The notes under the pieces were generated by a model. The model was not told the origin of the DNA and ran no database searches. It saw only the letters and a program-made list of their open reading frames with translations. From positions 28,378,869-28,442,868 of the forward strand of contig CM023533.1 of assembly GCA_013350335.1 (NCBI GenBank): DNA of 64,000 nucleotides, given 5' to 3'. The position numbers and the translations under genes are program-made. Below are positions 46,182-58,680 of the stretch, piece by piece. The stretch is from Chimonanthus salicifolius (lineage: Eukaryota; Streptophyta; Magnoliopsida; Laurales; Calycanthaceae). Every line of letters begins with the position of its first letter. The first letter of the stretch is position 1.

Positions 46182-48366
46182 ATGAGAATGGAGAATTCCA
46201 CGACACCCACTCTTGAGGCTACTCTTCGTAGATTGGATAAGCTTGATTCTAGGGTTAGTATTGTGTAACCCACAGTTGTTTGTCTGCATTAGAGACTTGA
46301 TTAATTTGTCAAAAGTTAAAGAGTTGATAGAATGTGAAAAATTAAATCATTTATTATATTCTTTATTAAGTTGACTCATTAAATACATGTTAAATACATG
46401 ACAAGTCATCTATGAATTTCATATTTTGACTTTGATTCTACTGAAAACGTAATAAATCATCGATAAGTTTTATCAGAATTCACAACGTCATGAATAGTTG
46501 GATGAGTTTTATCTTAGGTCATTTGGCCTAAGTACCTACATGGGTCAAATAATGTAAAGATTCATGATTTTGTACAGGTGCTACAACACTGAAGAATCCA
46601 TCTGAAAATGGATGCATGCATGCACATGCAATTTGCATCCACTTGTCACCGTAGGTTTAAAATCAGCTTGTTTATGATTATTGACCGATTATCATTAGAA
46701 AAATAGTTCATATACAGTTGTTATCAAACTGTTGGTATAGGTCAGGAATCTGTCTCGAGAAGTGGAAGTTTTTCTTTTGATTTCCACACTACATTAAAGG
46801 ATTACTTCTTTAAATTTATCCGATGTTTGTAGGTAGGAAGGCTTGTACATGCTTTGAGAATTAGTCGAATGCTGTATGAGACTTGGACACTTTATTCCAA
46901 AGAGAAGATCATTTTTCTTGAAAATCACTGTGTATACCAATCAGCATTTTAACCCCTGCTTGTAATTTAAATTTTAGAGATTTGAAACATGGGCTGACTT
47001 GAACTTCAATCCAGTTTAGTAATCCAATGATTTTTTTTTTTTTTTTTAAAGTTTTAGAGTCTACCCAGTCTAGTGTTCTGGGTGAGCCAGATTCAATCTT
47101 TTCAACATTTAATTTTTCTTTAAAATAAATTCACAGCTGAAGCAATTAGAGGAAAAGCAGAGATTGCCGGAAAGCTATTTTGTGAGAGATCTGAATCGAT
47201 CGGTGCAGCAGACAGAGAGTCAGCCACATTGCCGGTCACTGACATCGGCCCTTCGAGAAGTCCACTTCAAAGGCACTCTCATGGACCGTCTCAGGCTTAT
47301 CGAGAGTCGGATTTTCCAGGTTAAATCAATATTTTAAAAATTAAATCGTTAATTAAATTATTATTTTTTATCAAGACTTGATTTAATTAGGTTCAACGTT
47401 GCAGTCAAATCCCTTTAACCAGTTAGGAGAGTTTGTCTGTTTGGGGTGATTTTAGGTTAGAATCACCTTCAAGTAGGCTTCAACAGTAAGAGAAAACCAT
47501 CTTTCACTTGGGTGGTGGTGATTCTCCTCTTTGGAATTACCTGGTGACTTCACTTTAATATTCCTTTTACATGTTTGAAACGTTGGTTATTTACTTTAAA
47601 AGGAGAACGAAAAAAAAAAAAAGGAATCAACATATTTACAATTCGTAATGTAGGAATGACTCCCACACCATCAAACCATTGATTTTTCAATGGATTTTTT
47701 TAATAATACGTTGAAACCCACCAACGCCACTTTGTGACGATCAAATGTAAAACCTCAGATCCAAACACCTATGGGTCAAATTAGGTGCCCCAAAGGTTAG
47801 AGGGCAAGATCTCCCACACAAGATGAGAATATCCAACCACTTGAACAAATAAAACGATGAGTAACAAATAAAGTGATGGATAACAAATTTATCTCCAAGA
47901 AAGTATTTGCCAAGAATGTTTTCATTGATTACAGCTTTTAATGGGGTGTTCTGTATTGCAGCTGACCTATGAATTGGACAGGGGCAGTGCAGCTAGCTCC
48001 TCAATGGAAGAAATAGATGAGATTGAATGGATTCCGTACACTCAAGACAGGAAGAGAGAGATGTTTGACTTGGATAAAAGACCCGACAAATCGAGCGATA
48101 AATTTCACCAAAGTTTTCCTTCACATCAGGGGCGAAAATCCAATTCCAAGGTAAAGACTGAACCAGAGAAACTAGTGATATGAAGATGCAGATGCAACAT
48201 CTTCTGCATTACTCACTTCTATTCCCTTTTTTGTTTTAAATTTAAGGCAAAAGAACAGAAACAAGGCCTTGCTGCAGGAGAAAATAAAGCCCCCCTCAAG
48301 AACCAGAAAGCGAAGCGGCCCGACAACAACCATGCATGCAGGAGATGGTTTGCAATTGGATGCTGA
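46182..48366 (+). CDS. Small plant protein of unknown function, 187 residues, 4 exons
   Basis: Exons 46182-46253, 47137-47319, 47962-48150 and 48247-48366 join in phase 0 at each junction with donors GTTAGT, GTTAAA and GTAAAG and acceptors TTCACAG, TATTGCAG and TTTAAG. The start ATGAGAATGG offers two in-frame Met codons (46182 and 46188). The protein opens TLEATLRRLDKLDSR, then LKQLEEKQRLPESYF, a helical segment FKGTLMDRLRLIESRIF followed by QLTYELDRGSAASSS, an acidic MEEIDEIEWIPYTQD, and a basic tail ending CRRWFAIGC. Leucine/charge spacing suggests short coiled coils; there is no signal peptide or membrane span. The GTLMDRLxxLExRIxQL pattern resembles short coiled-coil proteins of plants, but I cannot name the family. 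All four introns' phases and clean frames make a real gene likely. It is convergent with the coiled-coil gene at 49436. Confidence 0.65.
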
Positions 48367-49435
48367 TGGTTGTCCTGTCATGTTTTCAAACGCCTCGACG
48401 CTCCTTACTGATGATCGAAATGCCCGCAGGAATGTTCACTTGTATTTGCTTGCAACAGTGTCTTTAGGATGAAATACGACCTGGGCGGGCGCATCTGCTG
48501 CTGTCCATCTGAAGTTCCTTCGAGCAAGATGCAGCAATAAAACACAGGACTTGTTCTCAGTCATCCATAATGAGTCACATTTTCTTTTTGATTCCTTTGC
48601 TGAATTTTGTAAGCGACACTTGATGACACTCGTTTAAATTGATATCAGAAGCTTTATGCTCAAAATGTCGCTCATTTCTCAATAATCATGTGTAAATATT
48701 TCTTTAAGTTTGATATAACTTATTAATGGTTTTGGCAAAATATATGCATATACTGATGCCTATTTGACTGCCCCACAATGAATCAAATCATTTCAGAGGT
48801 TGTTCCCTTCCTCCTACCACCTCGATATTCTGTGTTGTGGCCTGTGCAGAAAGACGTCAAACTCCAATAAACTGCAAGTTTTTTGTAAATGAAGATAACA
48901 ATAATTATAAGATTGTGCGTGGAATGCCCACAAATTACAGAACAAAAATAATCAAGTAGCCAAAATACTCATGCACACATGACACACCCAACTTTTGCTA
49001 TAAAAACCCAGCTTGCTGTTCAAGTAAAAAATGAAAAAGAAAAAGGATAGGAAAGGAAAGAGAGAGAGTGACATTCTTATGGACAATATAATGGGTTGAG
49101 GTCTTAGTTGTAAATGAAAAGAAGAAAGGCAGTAGGGTAGTCAAAATTTCTGAACATGGTGACATGTAAGTCTTCTCTGCATAAAATTACAGTTTCTCCC
49201 ACTCAGGAGCTGCTTCAAATGAAAAACTCCTGATCCTTAGCTGCTTAGGCCCGTAAGGCATCAGCTTATTTGAAATATATGGTGTCCACTCCCAACCCCT
49301 CCCTCATTCCTGCTACTTCCAGTAACCAACATTGGGCATGCTAGAACATTCTGGGTACCTCTGTGCAGATTTGGGATAGCGTTGACTGTTGAGTCTGATG
49401 GTCATTCCCACTTTTATGGATAAGAGTCACAATCC
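48367..49435. other. Spacer between two convergent genes
   Basis: About 1.07 kb that must contain the 3' UTRs of both genes. No other coding sequence or repeat recognised. A purine-rich run (aaaagaaaaaggataggaaag) sits at about 49033-49060. Confidence 0.5.
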
Positions 49436-51609
49436 TCATACTACAGTTGGCTGAACAGAAGCAGCAATTTCATCCAACTCTTTCCCTGCAAGATTTGCGA
49501 TGAGTGCCATGGAAATGAATTGGTTTGCTGTCTTTCCAATCTCTTCAACCTCAAATCCATAGGCCTGTTGAAGCTTCAATGCTTCAATATCTGCAGCTTC
49601 AGCCTCAGCAAGTAAGACCTCAGCTTCTTCAACATCGCCCAGTTTGAGAGCAGCAGCTCTCTCAGCCATGGCAGCAGCTGCAACTAATCGCAGCCTCTCA
49701 CACCCTGCCATTGCTGCCTCCTTTTCCTTGGATGAAATCAGCCTCTCGCTCTCCTCCAGTTTGTTGACAGTGTCTTTGATCTCTGCCTCTGCCTTCTCCA
49801 ACTCTGAAATGGCCTTCTCCATTTTAATCTGTAGATCTTCTTTTTCCATGCCAAGTGCCTTCGCCTCAGTAGCTATTCTCCCCGCTTCCTTGAAATTTCT
49901 TGCAGCAGCAGCAACTTTCTTTTCAGCCTCTAGCTCTGGACCTCTTTTGTCTATGAAACTAATCCTCTGTTTGGCAGAAACAATTTCTTGCTGGATGCTT
50001 GCCCTGGTTGAAGAGAGTTCCTACAAGGGAAAAAAAGAAAGAAAGTCGATGAGGATTTCACTTTGGATGCCCATGACAAAAGATAATGAATTGCTCCACT
50101 TCTTTAAGAAAAATATGTGAATACTCCAAGCATGACCATGAATGGAGAAAGTGCAACATTCAGAGGTAACTGCAAATACTGCCAACTTTTTAGTGATAAT
50201 TGCAATCATCACTAACACCAAAGAGCTGTAAATGGGGCCTTCCTGGTTCATTCTGCTTAAACATGAGAGGCATAAGTAGATAAGGCTGGTACAATTATTA
50301 GATTTCTAAACTCATTACTAGTAAGGTACTAGAGAACAAGTCTGTTTACAGGTATTACATTCATGGAGCAAGTTAAAGAGTAAGAACCATTTAACTGCCA
50401 CATGCATGAATACATGAAGAAGTGGACTAAAGCTTGTAATTCCAATAAGAGGAAAAACAATAGTAATCTGCAGATACCCATTGGCAGTGATGGAGCCCAA
50501 CTTGTGTTTCGTAGGGTCCCAAATTAGCTGAACAATTTAAAAGGGTATTAGTTCTAAGAGTTTTGATGCATCTATTAAACAAGTTGAGTCGACCAACAGG
50601 AAATGATGAAGGGTTTGGACACTCAACCTGACCCAACTGAACTGATCCTCCTAACACATTGCTAAGCCTATATGCAATACATCCAGCTAAATGAGGTCTA
50701 AGACTCATTTAAGTAGTAGCGTTGGTATTACGTGGGTCGCTAGAAAAGTCTCGTTAGTGTAGCTTGGTAAAGATAATATCAACAAGAAGTTAACTTCTGT
50801 AATTTTGATCATGAGTCATTTCCAAGTATAATAGACTGCCAATAGGCCCATATAATGAGTGGTCAGCTATAACATGCCTATATGCTCAAAGCCAAAATAC
50901 CCTCATTGTCACAACTACAGATCCAAACAATTATAAACCAACTCAACTTGCTAGTGAACTTAGTGTTTTGATGCTTTTTCTTTTTGGAGTATATACATGC
51001 TTTCGGAGACTTATACTTGCTCACTTGTAAATTACTTTGCAAATGGTGACGTGGCATATTTAGATTGACTTGCACATTGTACTTTTATTGTGCCTAATAT
51101 TGCAAATCCTATCTTGGAATCTTAATTTTGTAGGGATATGGGGAATCCATTGTTTGGTACATCTGTAATTAAAAAAATTGTAGGTACTTTTATATTTTTT
51201 GTGATTTTTTAAATGAACTAAATGGCTAAATGGGTCATGGGCTTGGGTTGGCTTAAGGGGTCAACTCGTTTAATTTAATGGGTATATGGGCTCAAGTAGA
51301 CACGACCCGCTCATTTTAAAGGGGCATGGGTTTTTTTTTTGGTTGGGTGGAGGAGGGGATTGGTTAATGGGTGAGTAGGTAACTGGGGCAGGATTGTGGT
51401 TAGAGACCTGACCCAAATGCGACTTGACTCAACCGATTGCCAATCCAAACTGAATGAAGGTGGATTCAATTGCTTCTTTCAAGATATAATGCTATCTATT
51501 AATCAATATTAAAATGTTTTCATACAAATTCCGTTTGTCCTGAGAGAGTGTAAAGTTGTAAAAAGTATAATACCAACAAGATAGTCTTTCTGTAACAGTT
51601 AATTATGCA

Positions 51610-51652
<43 letters not shown>

Positions 51653-54600
51653 ACTCCAAAAAAAAAAGAACTTCAAAAAAATGTGCAGAATGTCATGCCA
51701 ATTTTTGGAGGTCTGATTTTGACATACCCCTCATCTCTTTCATATAAGCTCCATTGGATCACTAGTATTATGATCAAACAGAACAATGAACCAACGACTG
51801 CTGTATGTAGGAATATTCCCTTATTCCATCTCACTCAAGCTATAACAAGAGGGAAAATCTTCCAAAGCACTTGACCTAATAAGAAGGCCTGAACACTAGC
51901 CATCCATGTCCACAGAAACGTCTCAATATATTAGGGGTGAAACTTGGGTCAGGTTTGAATAGTGTGCTCAAATAAAGGATGGATATACATAAGGAAATTG
52001 GTATGTAGTCATAAGGGGCCCATTTGCCACTTGTTTAGTATTTTATGCTGTTTTAATAATTGGTTTAGAAGAAACCTTATCATCTGTGTATGTGTGGCGT
52101 GTCGTTGGGAAAGGAAAAAGGGGAGGGGGGGTTGAAAGAAATCTTGTGAAATTGTGCTAGAAGAACTAGGGTTGCAGCCAACTTCTGAGGGTTCATTTCA
52201 AATTTATAGGTTGCTTATTTTTCAAGAGGATGTAGCCATTATTCATGTTCAGAACAAAACCTGCACCAAACAAGACAGGACCAACTAACCTGTAGAGAAG
52301 CTCTTGCTGCAGAGACCTGTTGTCTGAGCATTTGAACATCCTCTGAAATTTTGTCTTCAGTCTTGGCCAGCCTCACTTTATCCTCCCTGGATTTCAAAAC
52401 AGAAGCTGCCAAACTCTTTCTCAAGTCAACAAGTTCTAGGGATGTTTTTGCCTCATTTGCAGAAGCATTTGCAAGTTCCTTAAGTTTCAACATCTTCTGT
52501 TCCATCCCTAACATGAATTCATCAACTTGATTCTTTTTCAAGGATAAAGCTTCACTGTTAGATTTTATCTCAGAAAAGGCTCTCTGCAAGTTATCATACT
52601 TCATATCAACACTTGACTGAGCATTGTGGAACTCAGACACAACAATGGCGATATTCTTATCGACTCCTTCAATCTTGAGGGTGTTTTCTGCAATCTCGGA
52701 TTCCTTTAATCTTACCAAGACAAGAAGCTTATCCAATTCATCTGTCAAGATCTCTTGTTTTTCACTCAGAAGCTCTTTTTCTTTCAGGTCAACCTCAATT
52801 GAGCTCTCGATGAAATCTTTCAATCCTGAACGTGCTTCATTTATTAAATGCAATTCTATGTCTGTCGCCATTTTTTTAAGTTCTAAATCTTCAGTTGATA
52901 ACAGCCAGTCTTCCATTTCTTTAGAAGAGTGTTCCTTCACATTCTTCAGAATTAGGTCTGCACTCTCTGTAGCATCCTGGGATAACAAGATAAGATGTTA
53001 TAAAGTTGTAATATATTTTGCTGAGAGGTTGTTATGAAGTTGTAATGCAGCACAAGTGGATCTGATGAGATGCTTCAAAGTCAAACAAAAACTGACAAGA
53101 ATACATGTGTGTAGAAAAATGATTTAATGAGACCAAGTAGCATTTGCAACCTTCTGTTAAGCCCACCTCCATTCAGAATAACTCCCAAGACAACATATAA
53201 ACCCATGCTATGTCAATGCCTAGTGCCATTTAGCTCTCTGCTATTTTGGTATTAGAGAAAAAAATTCCTATAAAGAATGGAGAAATCCATAACCTCAAGG
53301 AAGAAGAAAGAAATGATCAACCGCTTCCAAAATCATGAGCAGCAAAACAATTTTAGACCAGACAGAAAGATCATAACAGGAGGAAGACCAACTTAGGTGT
53401 TTTAAGTAAGAATTTAATCGTAATTCAGCTTTTAGCCATTCAGCAAGTATTCATGTTACTCCCAAGGTGGACGAAAATTTGGTGGTGGAAAAATCCACCC
53501 AGGTTCTTGCATTTGCACGGTTGGTGGGTGTAAATAAAATTTTAACAGACCATTTATGAAGCAATAGTCACACTGTTGTCAATGACCATTCCTCATGTTT
53601 GAGGGAGGCTGAAAGTGTCGAACATATATAAAATTACTTTAGCAGTCCTTTAGACACAGAACATGAGAGCAAAGTTCACATGGAACTACAGGCATACGCA
53701 GGAATGGTCAACAAAGCATCAGAAGTTGAAGTGAAGTTGGCTACAAAATAGATGAAGGTACATAGAGAATCGGGCCTGGATTGTATACCTATAGAGATTT
53801 CAACTATACATGGTGACATTGGAGTTAGTTGGATAACTCAGTTGTTTAATAAAATACTAGCACCAAGAAGAGCACAAAAAGAAAAGCATAAAAATGCAAT
53901 GATCCTATTTTATAAGAATAAAGGGGATATTCAAGATAATGCAAATTATCAAGGTATTGAACTTACGAGTCATACTAGGAACTCTACGAGAAAGTAATCA
54001 AGCAACATCTAAGCAACAAATCAAATGTTTCTAAGAACTAACCTGGTTTTATGATATGCAGGTCAAGAATAGAAGCTATTTTTATTTGAGACAACTCATG
54101 AAGAGGTTTACAGAGAAAAGGAAAGATTACTTATGGTGTTTATTGACTAAAGGTGCAAGAAAAGTGACATGGCAAACACAGAAAAGGAAATGCATCCCAA
54201 ACAATTATGTTGAAATTTCACAAGATACTTAAGAAGGGGCCACAATGAGTAACAACAAAGCGTCCTATAAGAATTGGTGTCACTAAGGATTTACTTTAAG
54301 CCCCTATCAATACGCTATAACAATTGACAACCTAACTTCAAAAAACCAAGAGAAAATGTTGAGGAGTATGTTATTTATATAGGATGTAGTTTTTGATTGG
54401 AGAAACAAGAAATAAACTAAATAGGAAGTTGTAGAAGTGGAGGGGAACTTTAAAAACTAAGTTCCTTAAAATTAGTAGAACAAAAACAAAATATATGGAG
54501 TGTAAACTTAGTGGGATGGAGAAAGTTGAGAATGAGCCAATCATAACAGGAAATAACCTAATGTTATTTCAGGATATGGGAGGTTGCGGGTTCGAGCCCT

Positions 54601-57600
54601 CATGGCCTAATCTTGGTGTGCCTTAGGGGTAGTGGGCTCACCCGTGGGGATTTTAGTAGGACTGTGTCTGAGTTTCCCACATATAAAAATAGCCTACTGT
54701 TACACTGTGATAAGTTTAGATATTAGGGCTAAACTATTGAATAAAATGGCAATTGGATTTAAACATTACTTGTAAGATAGGAGCAGGATGGGCTAAATGT
54801 AGGTTAAGGGGGTATTGTATGACAAAGAAGGTACATATCAATTAAAAGGGTGATTCTGCAAAACCATTACTAGACCGACATATTATGGAATGAAATGTTG
54901 GTTGATAAAAAAATTCACTGTAAAATAAGACGGATTCTTATGGTGACTTTAAAAAGATAGAATTAGAAATTATGGCAAAAGAAAGACTTTGAAAGTAGCT
55001 CCAGTAGACGAAAAACTGAGGGAAAGACATTTAAGGTTGTTTAGTCACATATGTAGACGACTGAAATTCACTCCCATTATAAGAATAGAAAAGCTACAAG
55101 TAGAAAGCAGGAGGAGGAAAGTGTGATGTGAGACAAGGTAGGTCCGAATAACGTTAACCTATTATGATGTTTCAATGTACAAGAATTAAAACCAAATGCA
55201 TGCAAATGACATACTCATGATATGCACTTTATGCATGATTCTTGTGCTCAAGTTGGAAAGTAGAACTACCATTAAGGAATAAATATAACAAATAATTCAT
55301 AGACTTACATGGAATGAAAAAGCTATCAAGAAGAAATAAGGTGTGCAAACATAAGCCTTCAATGATTTCTTTACTATCCCGCAATTTAGGGCTTTCAAAC
55401 GTGCTATTAAGACCCAGCAAACACTAACACTAGGCGTTGAAATCTATGGATCAGCCACCAATGGGCTGAAATCGGGTTCTTACTAACCACATAGGGTTTC
55501 CACCTATGTTGAATGAACACTTCAATGTAGGCAACGTATCCAAGTTCGACACCAACATGTCCATATCGAACATTTCAACTTTTGGGTTAAAATCTATGTT
55601 CCTACCATATCAATGGCGTGTCCCTCGCGTATTCATGTTGTGCCTAGGCATCATGGGTTTCAATATAGGAATTAGGGCATGTTATTTCAACCTAAGTGCA
55701 AAAATAAATAGCACCAGTATGGAAGTGAAAAAGGGACAAAATGGTATGTTCCTATGGTCGTATGGACTTGTATGGAAATTTGTATGGACGATAAGGGTTT
55801 AGGGTGGTTTGGGTTCTTAGATTAGATGGTTAGGGTCCTATGGTGGTTAGTTATGAAAGTAGGAGGAAAAGAGAAAAAAAAAAGGAAGGAAAAGAAGGAA
55901 AAATGCAGAAATAAGAAAGAAAAGAGAAGAAAGAAGACAGAAAGAAAAGGGAAGAAGGTACCTTGTTTCACACAAGGATCTTTGATGATACACTAAGTTT
56001 GCAAAGATACTATGAAACTTTCATTCATATACCATATTTTCTCTTGAATGCCTTTACATCAATATTAATAAACATAAGGCTTGCAAACTCTAGACAAATG
56101 TGACTGAAGGCTGCATTTGGAAAAATTAAACTATAAAGGACAATATGTTCATAACTATATTGAAATACATATCATTCAAAAAAATATTGAAATACATATA
56201 AAATTAAATAATATGACATTAAAAAAATAAGAAGAAAACAGATGCCTAGATGACACTAGATCAATGGTCAAATTTATCCAATTCATGAAACGATGACTTG
56301 GATGACATAAATGGTTGGATTGAGCCAAGTCCTCAAATCCACTGTTGGATCCATGTATAATCTGGGCTATCTAGAGTCATACTTGTCTCTATCCATTGTT
56401 GCATATAGTAGGTGGCAAAAGATCATTATCTAGCCATATTGAGGTGACAAATAGATTCTGACACTTCCCTTTACACATGGGCCCCTAAACATCTTCATCA
56501 GCTCTCCCTTCCTTGGAAGAGTTCACCACCTCTGGCTAAAATAAGCTTTGGTATCTATGATACAGAGCCATGTAGTGTCTCTACAACTCTTCAATGGTGA
56601 TCCATGTGCAATTTGTTTTTGAACAACCTTTCCATTTCACAAGAAATTTCTGGTATTTCCCACTCCTAGTAGCAACAATCTGCTCATCCAAGATGTCTTC
56701 CATTTCTCCTCCTCCTTGGGTGGAGATGGCCAAGGTTGCAAGCAAAGGGTGAGCAAGGTCGAACATGTAATGGAATCAGTACAGTTTTGTGGTGATGAGT
56801 TTCGAGGGAAAGTGGCCTTTGCAAAGCACTAAATCTTCCACATTGAAGAAGTGGCTAACTCATGTCTAAAGGCAACTCTAGCCCATAAGCATTTGCACTA
56901 ATTTTCTTAAGCACTTCAAAAGGACCTGCATTTCAGGCATGCAACTTCTTCATGGTCCCCAAGGGGAAACACTCAATATTCATTGCTAATATAGATCTTT
57001 CTTCTAATATTAGCATGCAAATGGTGAATATATCTAGCAAATTACTCACCTAACTCATAAGATCTAAATGCATGTTAAAGGGGTATAAAGTCAATAGGTT
57101 TCCAAGGCTAGTATCCTATGACTATCTCAAAAGAGCTATAAACTGTAGACTGATTGACTGAACTGTTAAAGGCAAATTCAGCCATAAAGAGAATACAATT
57201 CCAACCTATCCGACATGGTTACCCAACAAACAACATACAGATCCCCGACACTCCTATTAACGACTTTAGTTTGTCCAGCAATTTGGGGATGGTATCCAGA
57301 TGCCAATCTCATATCTTACAGTGTAAATTCTTCCTTCATGTCTTGCATATTAATGGACCAAATGAGTGGTTAAGTGGGGGCATCGAAAACATGGAGAATT
57401 CCAGCTATAATAATTCAAGCAAACCCAATCCCCATCACAGCTTAGAAGAGGTAAAAAAATTAAGAACTATGCATCTCTTCATATTCGGCAAAGAGTTACC
57501 TACTAACCATTGCAAAGTGTTTGAGCTTGGAAGCAGCTTCTTCCTCTGCGGCAATCTGCAGCTCAAGAATCTCCTGCATCTTTGCATCCACAGAATCGCA

Positions 57601-58680
57601 CTCTGCTTCAGCCTCCCTCAGTGCATTGAGAAATGCTTCCTTCTCCTTCTCCACAGCAGCGAGCTCCTCACTGACCTTCTCTGCACTCTCGAAATCTTCA
57701 GCCTCACATGCTTCCTCCAGCTCCTTCTCCAGATCCCTGTACTTGCCAGATGCTAAATTCACATTCTCTGCTGCTTTCCTCTTCCTCCTTACCGATTCCT
57801 TCCTAGCAGCAGAAACAGAGGATCCCATTATCCGAATTCGCTCCAACTTTTCAGAAATCTGCTCTCTAATTGCCACCAATTTATTCTCAATCAAACTGCT
57901 GGGGTCTTCACCTTCTTCTTGCGAGTCCTTATCTTTCTCTTTCATGATATCGCCATCTAAGGCGGTTTCACGTGGAACCATGTCCTCTTCATCGAATTTT
58001 TCTGGGCACTCGTTTTCTGATTGGATTACATGATGAACACCTGTGGGAAGCTGAGAGTCAGCATCGGGAACAGGAATTGGTGATGAGTCCAATTTCTCAT
58101 GGGAAACTGGCAGTCGGGAATGCAAATTGGAATTGGAGTCGGCAAGGGAGGTCTGCTGCTCATTGAATTCTTTATTGGGACTTTCATGCAAAGTGGAATC
58201 CTTTTCCGGCGACCCAGCATCAGTGTCAAAGACTTCGATTTGAGAGGCAGAATAAGAGGAGGATCTGGTAATGGGCAGGGGAATGGGGTCCGGGTCTGGA
58301 GTTTCTCGACCGTATCCGATCCGAATGCCCGCTCTCTTCTTCTTTCTGGAAGAGGTCTGTCGGGTAGGGAGAGAGGGAGGAGAGTCACTGGATGTGGTAG
58401 TAGTAGCGGATGCGGGTGTCTCGGTATGGGGAAGGGAATCGGGAGAAAGGGAGTTGACGAGTGTAAGATCGGAGAAGAGGTTCTCGTCGAGGGGTTGTTG
58501 TTGGGATGTAGATGTAGTGGAAAGAGGTGGGTCTTGCTGTCGTTGTGGTGGTTTCTGCTGCTGCTGCTGTTCTTCTTCTTCTTCTTCTTGTACTGGAAGT
58601 TGAGAAGAAGGATCTATGAGGACCATGCCCTCGAACAGAGAACCGAAATCCTCCTCTCCTTCTCCTTTCAAAGATTCCAT
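49436..58680 (-). CDS. Coiled-coil protein with UVR-like segments, 814 residues, 3 exons
   Basis: Exons 58680-57508, 52976-52290 and 50020-49436 join in phase 0 (donors ATG|GTTAGT and CAG|GTTAGT, acceptors TTATCCCAG and CCTTGTAG). The first 280 residues are low in complexity, rich in E, Q, P and S, with a basic SSRKKKRAG patch that could act in nuclear import. From about 285 the protein is predicted coiled coil. Segments ELEEACEAEDFESAEKVSE (about 318-340), KVAAAARNFKEAGRIATEAK (about 655-674) and LKLGDVEEAEVLLAEAEA resemble the UVR motif, a helical pair first known from UvrB/UvrC. I recognise it only as a plant coiled-coil/UVR-like protein of unknown role. An upstream in-frame extension of 62 codons to 58866 is rejected because it reads through GA-rich leader. 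Intron 1 is 4.5 kb and full of transposon remains; intron 2 is 2.3 kb. Confidence 0.85.
50021..52289 (-). other. Intron 2 of the coiled-coil gene
   Basis: A 2.27 kb intron. It contains a (CT)19 run at 51613-51651 and hAT-edge-like phrases (aggggtgaaacttgggtcagg) at about 51933. No exon or clear transposon is seen. Confidence 0.6.
51613..51651. repeat. (TC)19 microsatellite
   Basis: A pure TC/CT dinucleotide run inside intron 2 of the coiled-coil gene, read as GA on the transcribed strand. Confidence 0.9.
53715..55140 (+). mobile_element. Decayed RTE-like LINE reverse transcriptase, antisense in intron 1
   Basis: Plus-strand frames, read through stops and shifts, recover the LINE polymerase order: a region before fingers (SGLDCIPIEI ... 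GVSWITQLFNKIL), then FYKNKGDIQDNANYQGIELTSHT, then LRQLMKRFTEKR, then LSPYQYAI-like, then SRTKTKYMECKLS, GAGWAKCRL and RHLRLFSHICRR. These match the RT palm, thumb and C-terminal WFGHV region of RTE-like LINEs. The palm YADD-type motif is not readable. An S1 SINE interrupts it at about 54545-54692. It lies opposite to the host gene. Confidence 0.82.
54545..54692 (+). mobile_element. SINE family S1 nested in the LINE remnant
   Basis: It contains gggaggttgcgggttcga with box B GGTTCGAGCCC, then cctaatcttggtgtgcctta, ggtagtgggctcacccgtgg and ggattttagtagg, and ends ttcccacatataaaaa. It is the least diverged of the family in its middle part. The flanking LINE frames resume after it, so it inserted after the LINE. 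The 5' boundary is uncertain. Confidence 0.75.
55141..56464. other. Intron DNA, possibly containing the 3' LTR of a gypsy element
   Basis: On the minus strand a polypurine-like AAAGGGAAG is followed by TGTCAG at 56463, the expected layout for the start of a 3' LTR after the gypsy coding remnant. The far LTR end was not found. A purine-rich tract (aaaaggaaggaaaag) lies at about 55868-55960. No host exon is seen. Confidence 0.4.
56470..57345 (-). mobile_element. Ty3/gypsy chromodomain element, 3' part of integrase (degenerate)
   Basis: Minus-strand frames with stops read QTKVVNRSVGDLY, then VNQSTVYSSFEIVIGY, then KPIDFIP (integrase core end), GPFEVLKKISANAYGLELP (integrase C-terminal domain) and ILDEQIVATRSGKYQKFLVKWKGCSKTNCTWITIEEL in pieces (chromodomain). 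The order is that of plant chromoviruses. Internal stops mark it as dead. The protease, RT and RNase H parts are missing. It has the same orientation as the host gene intron. Confidence 0.85.
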
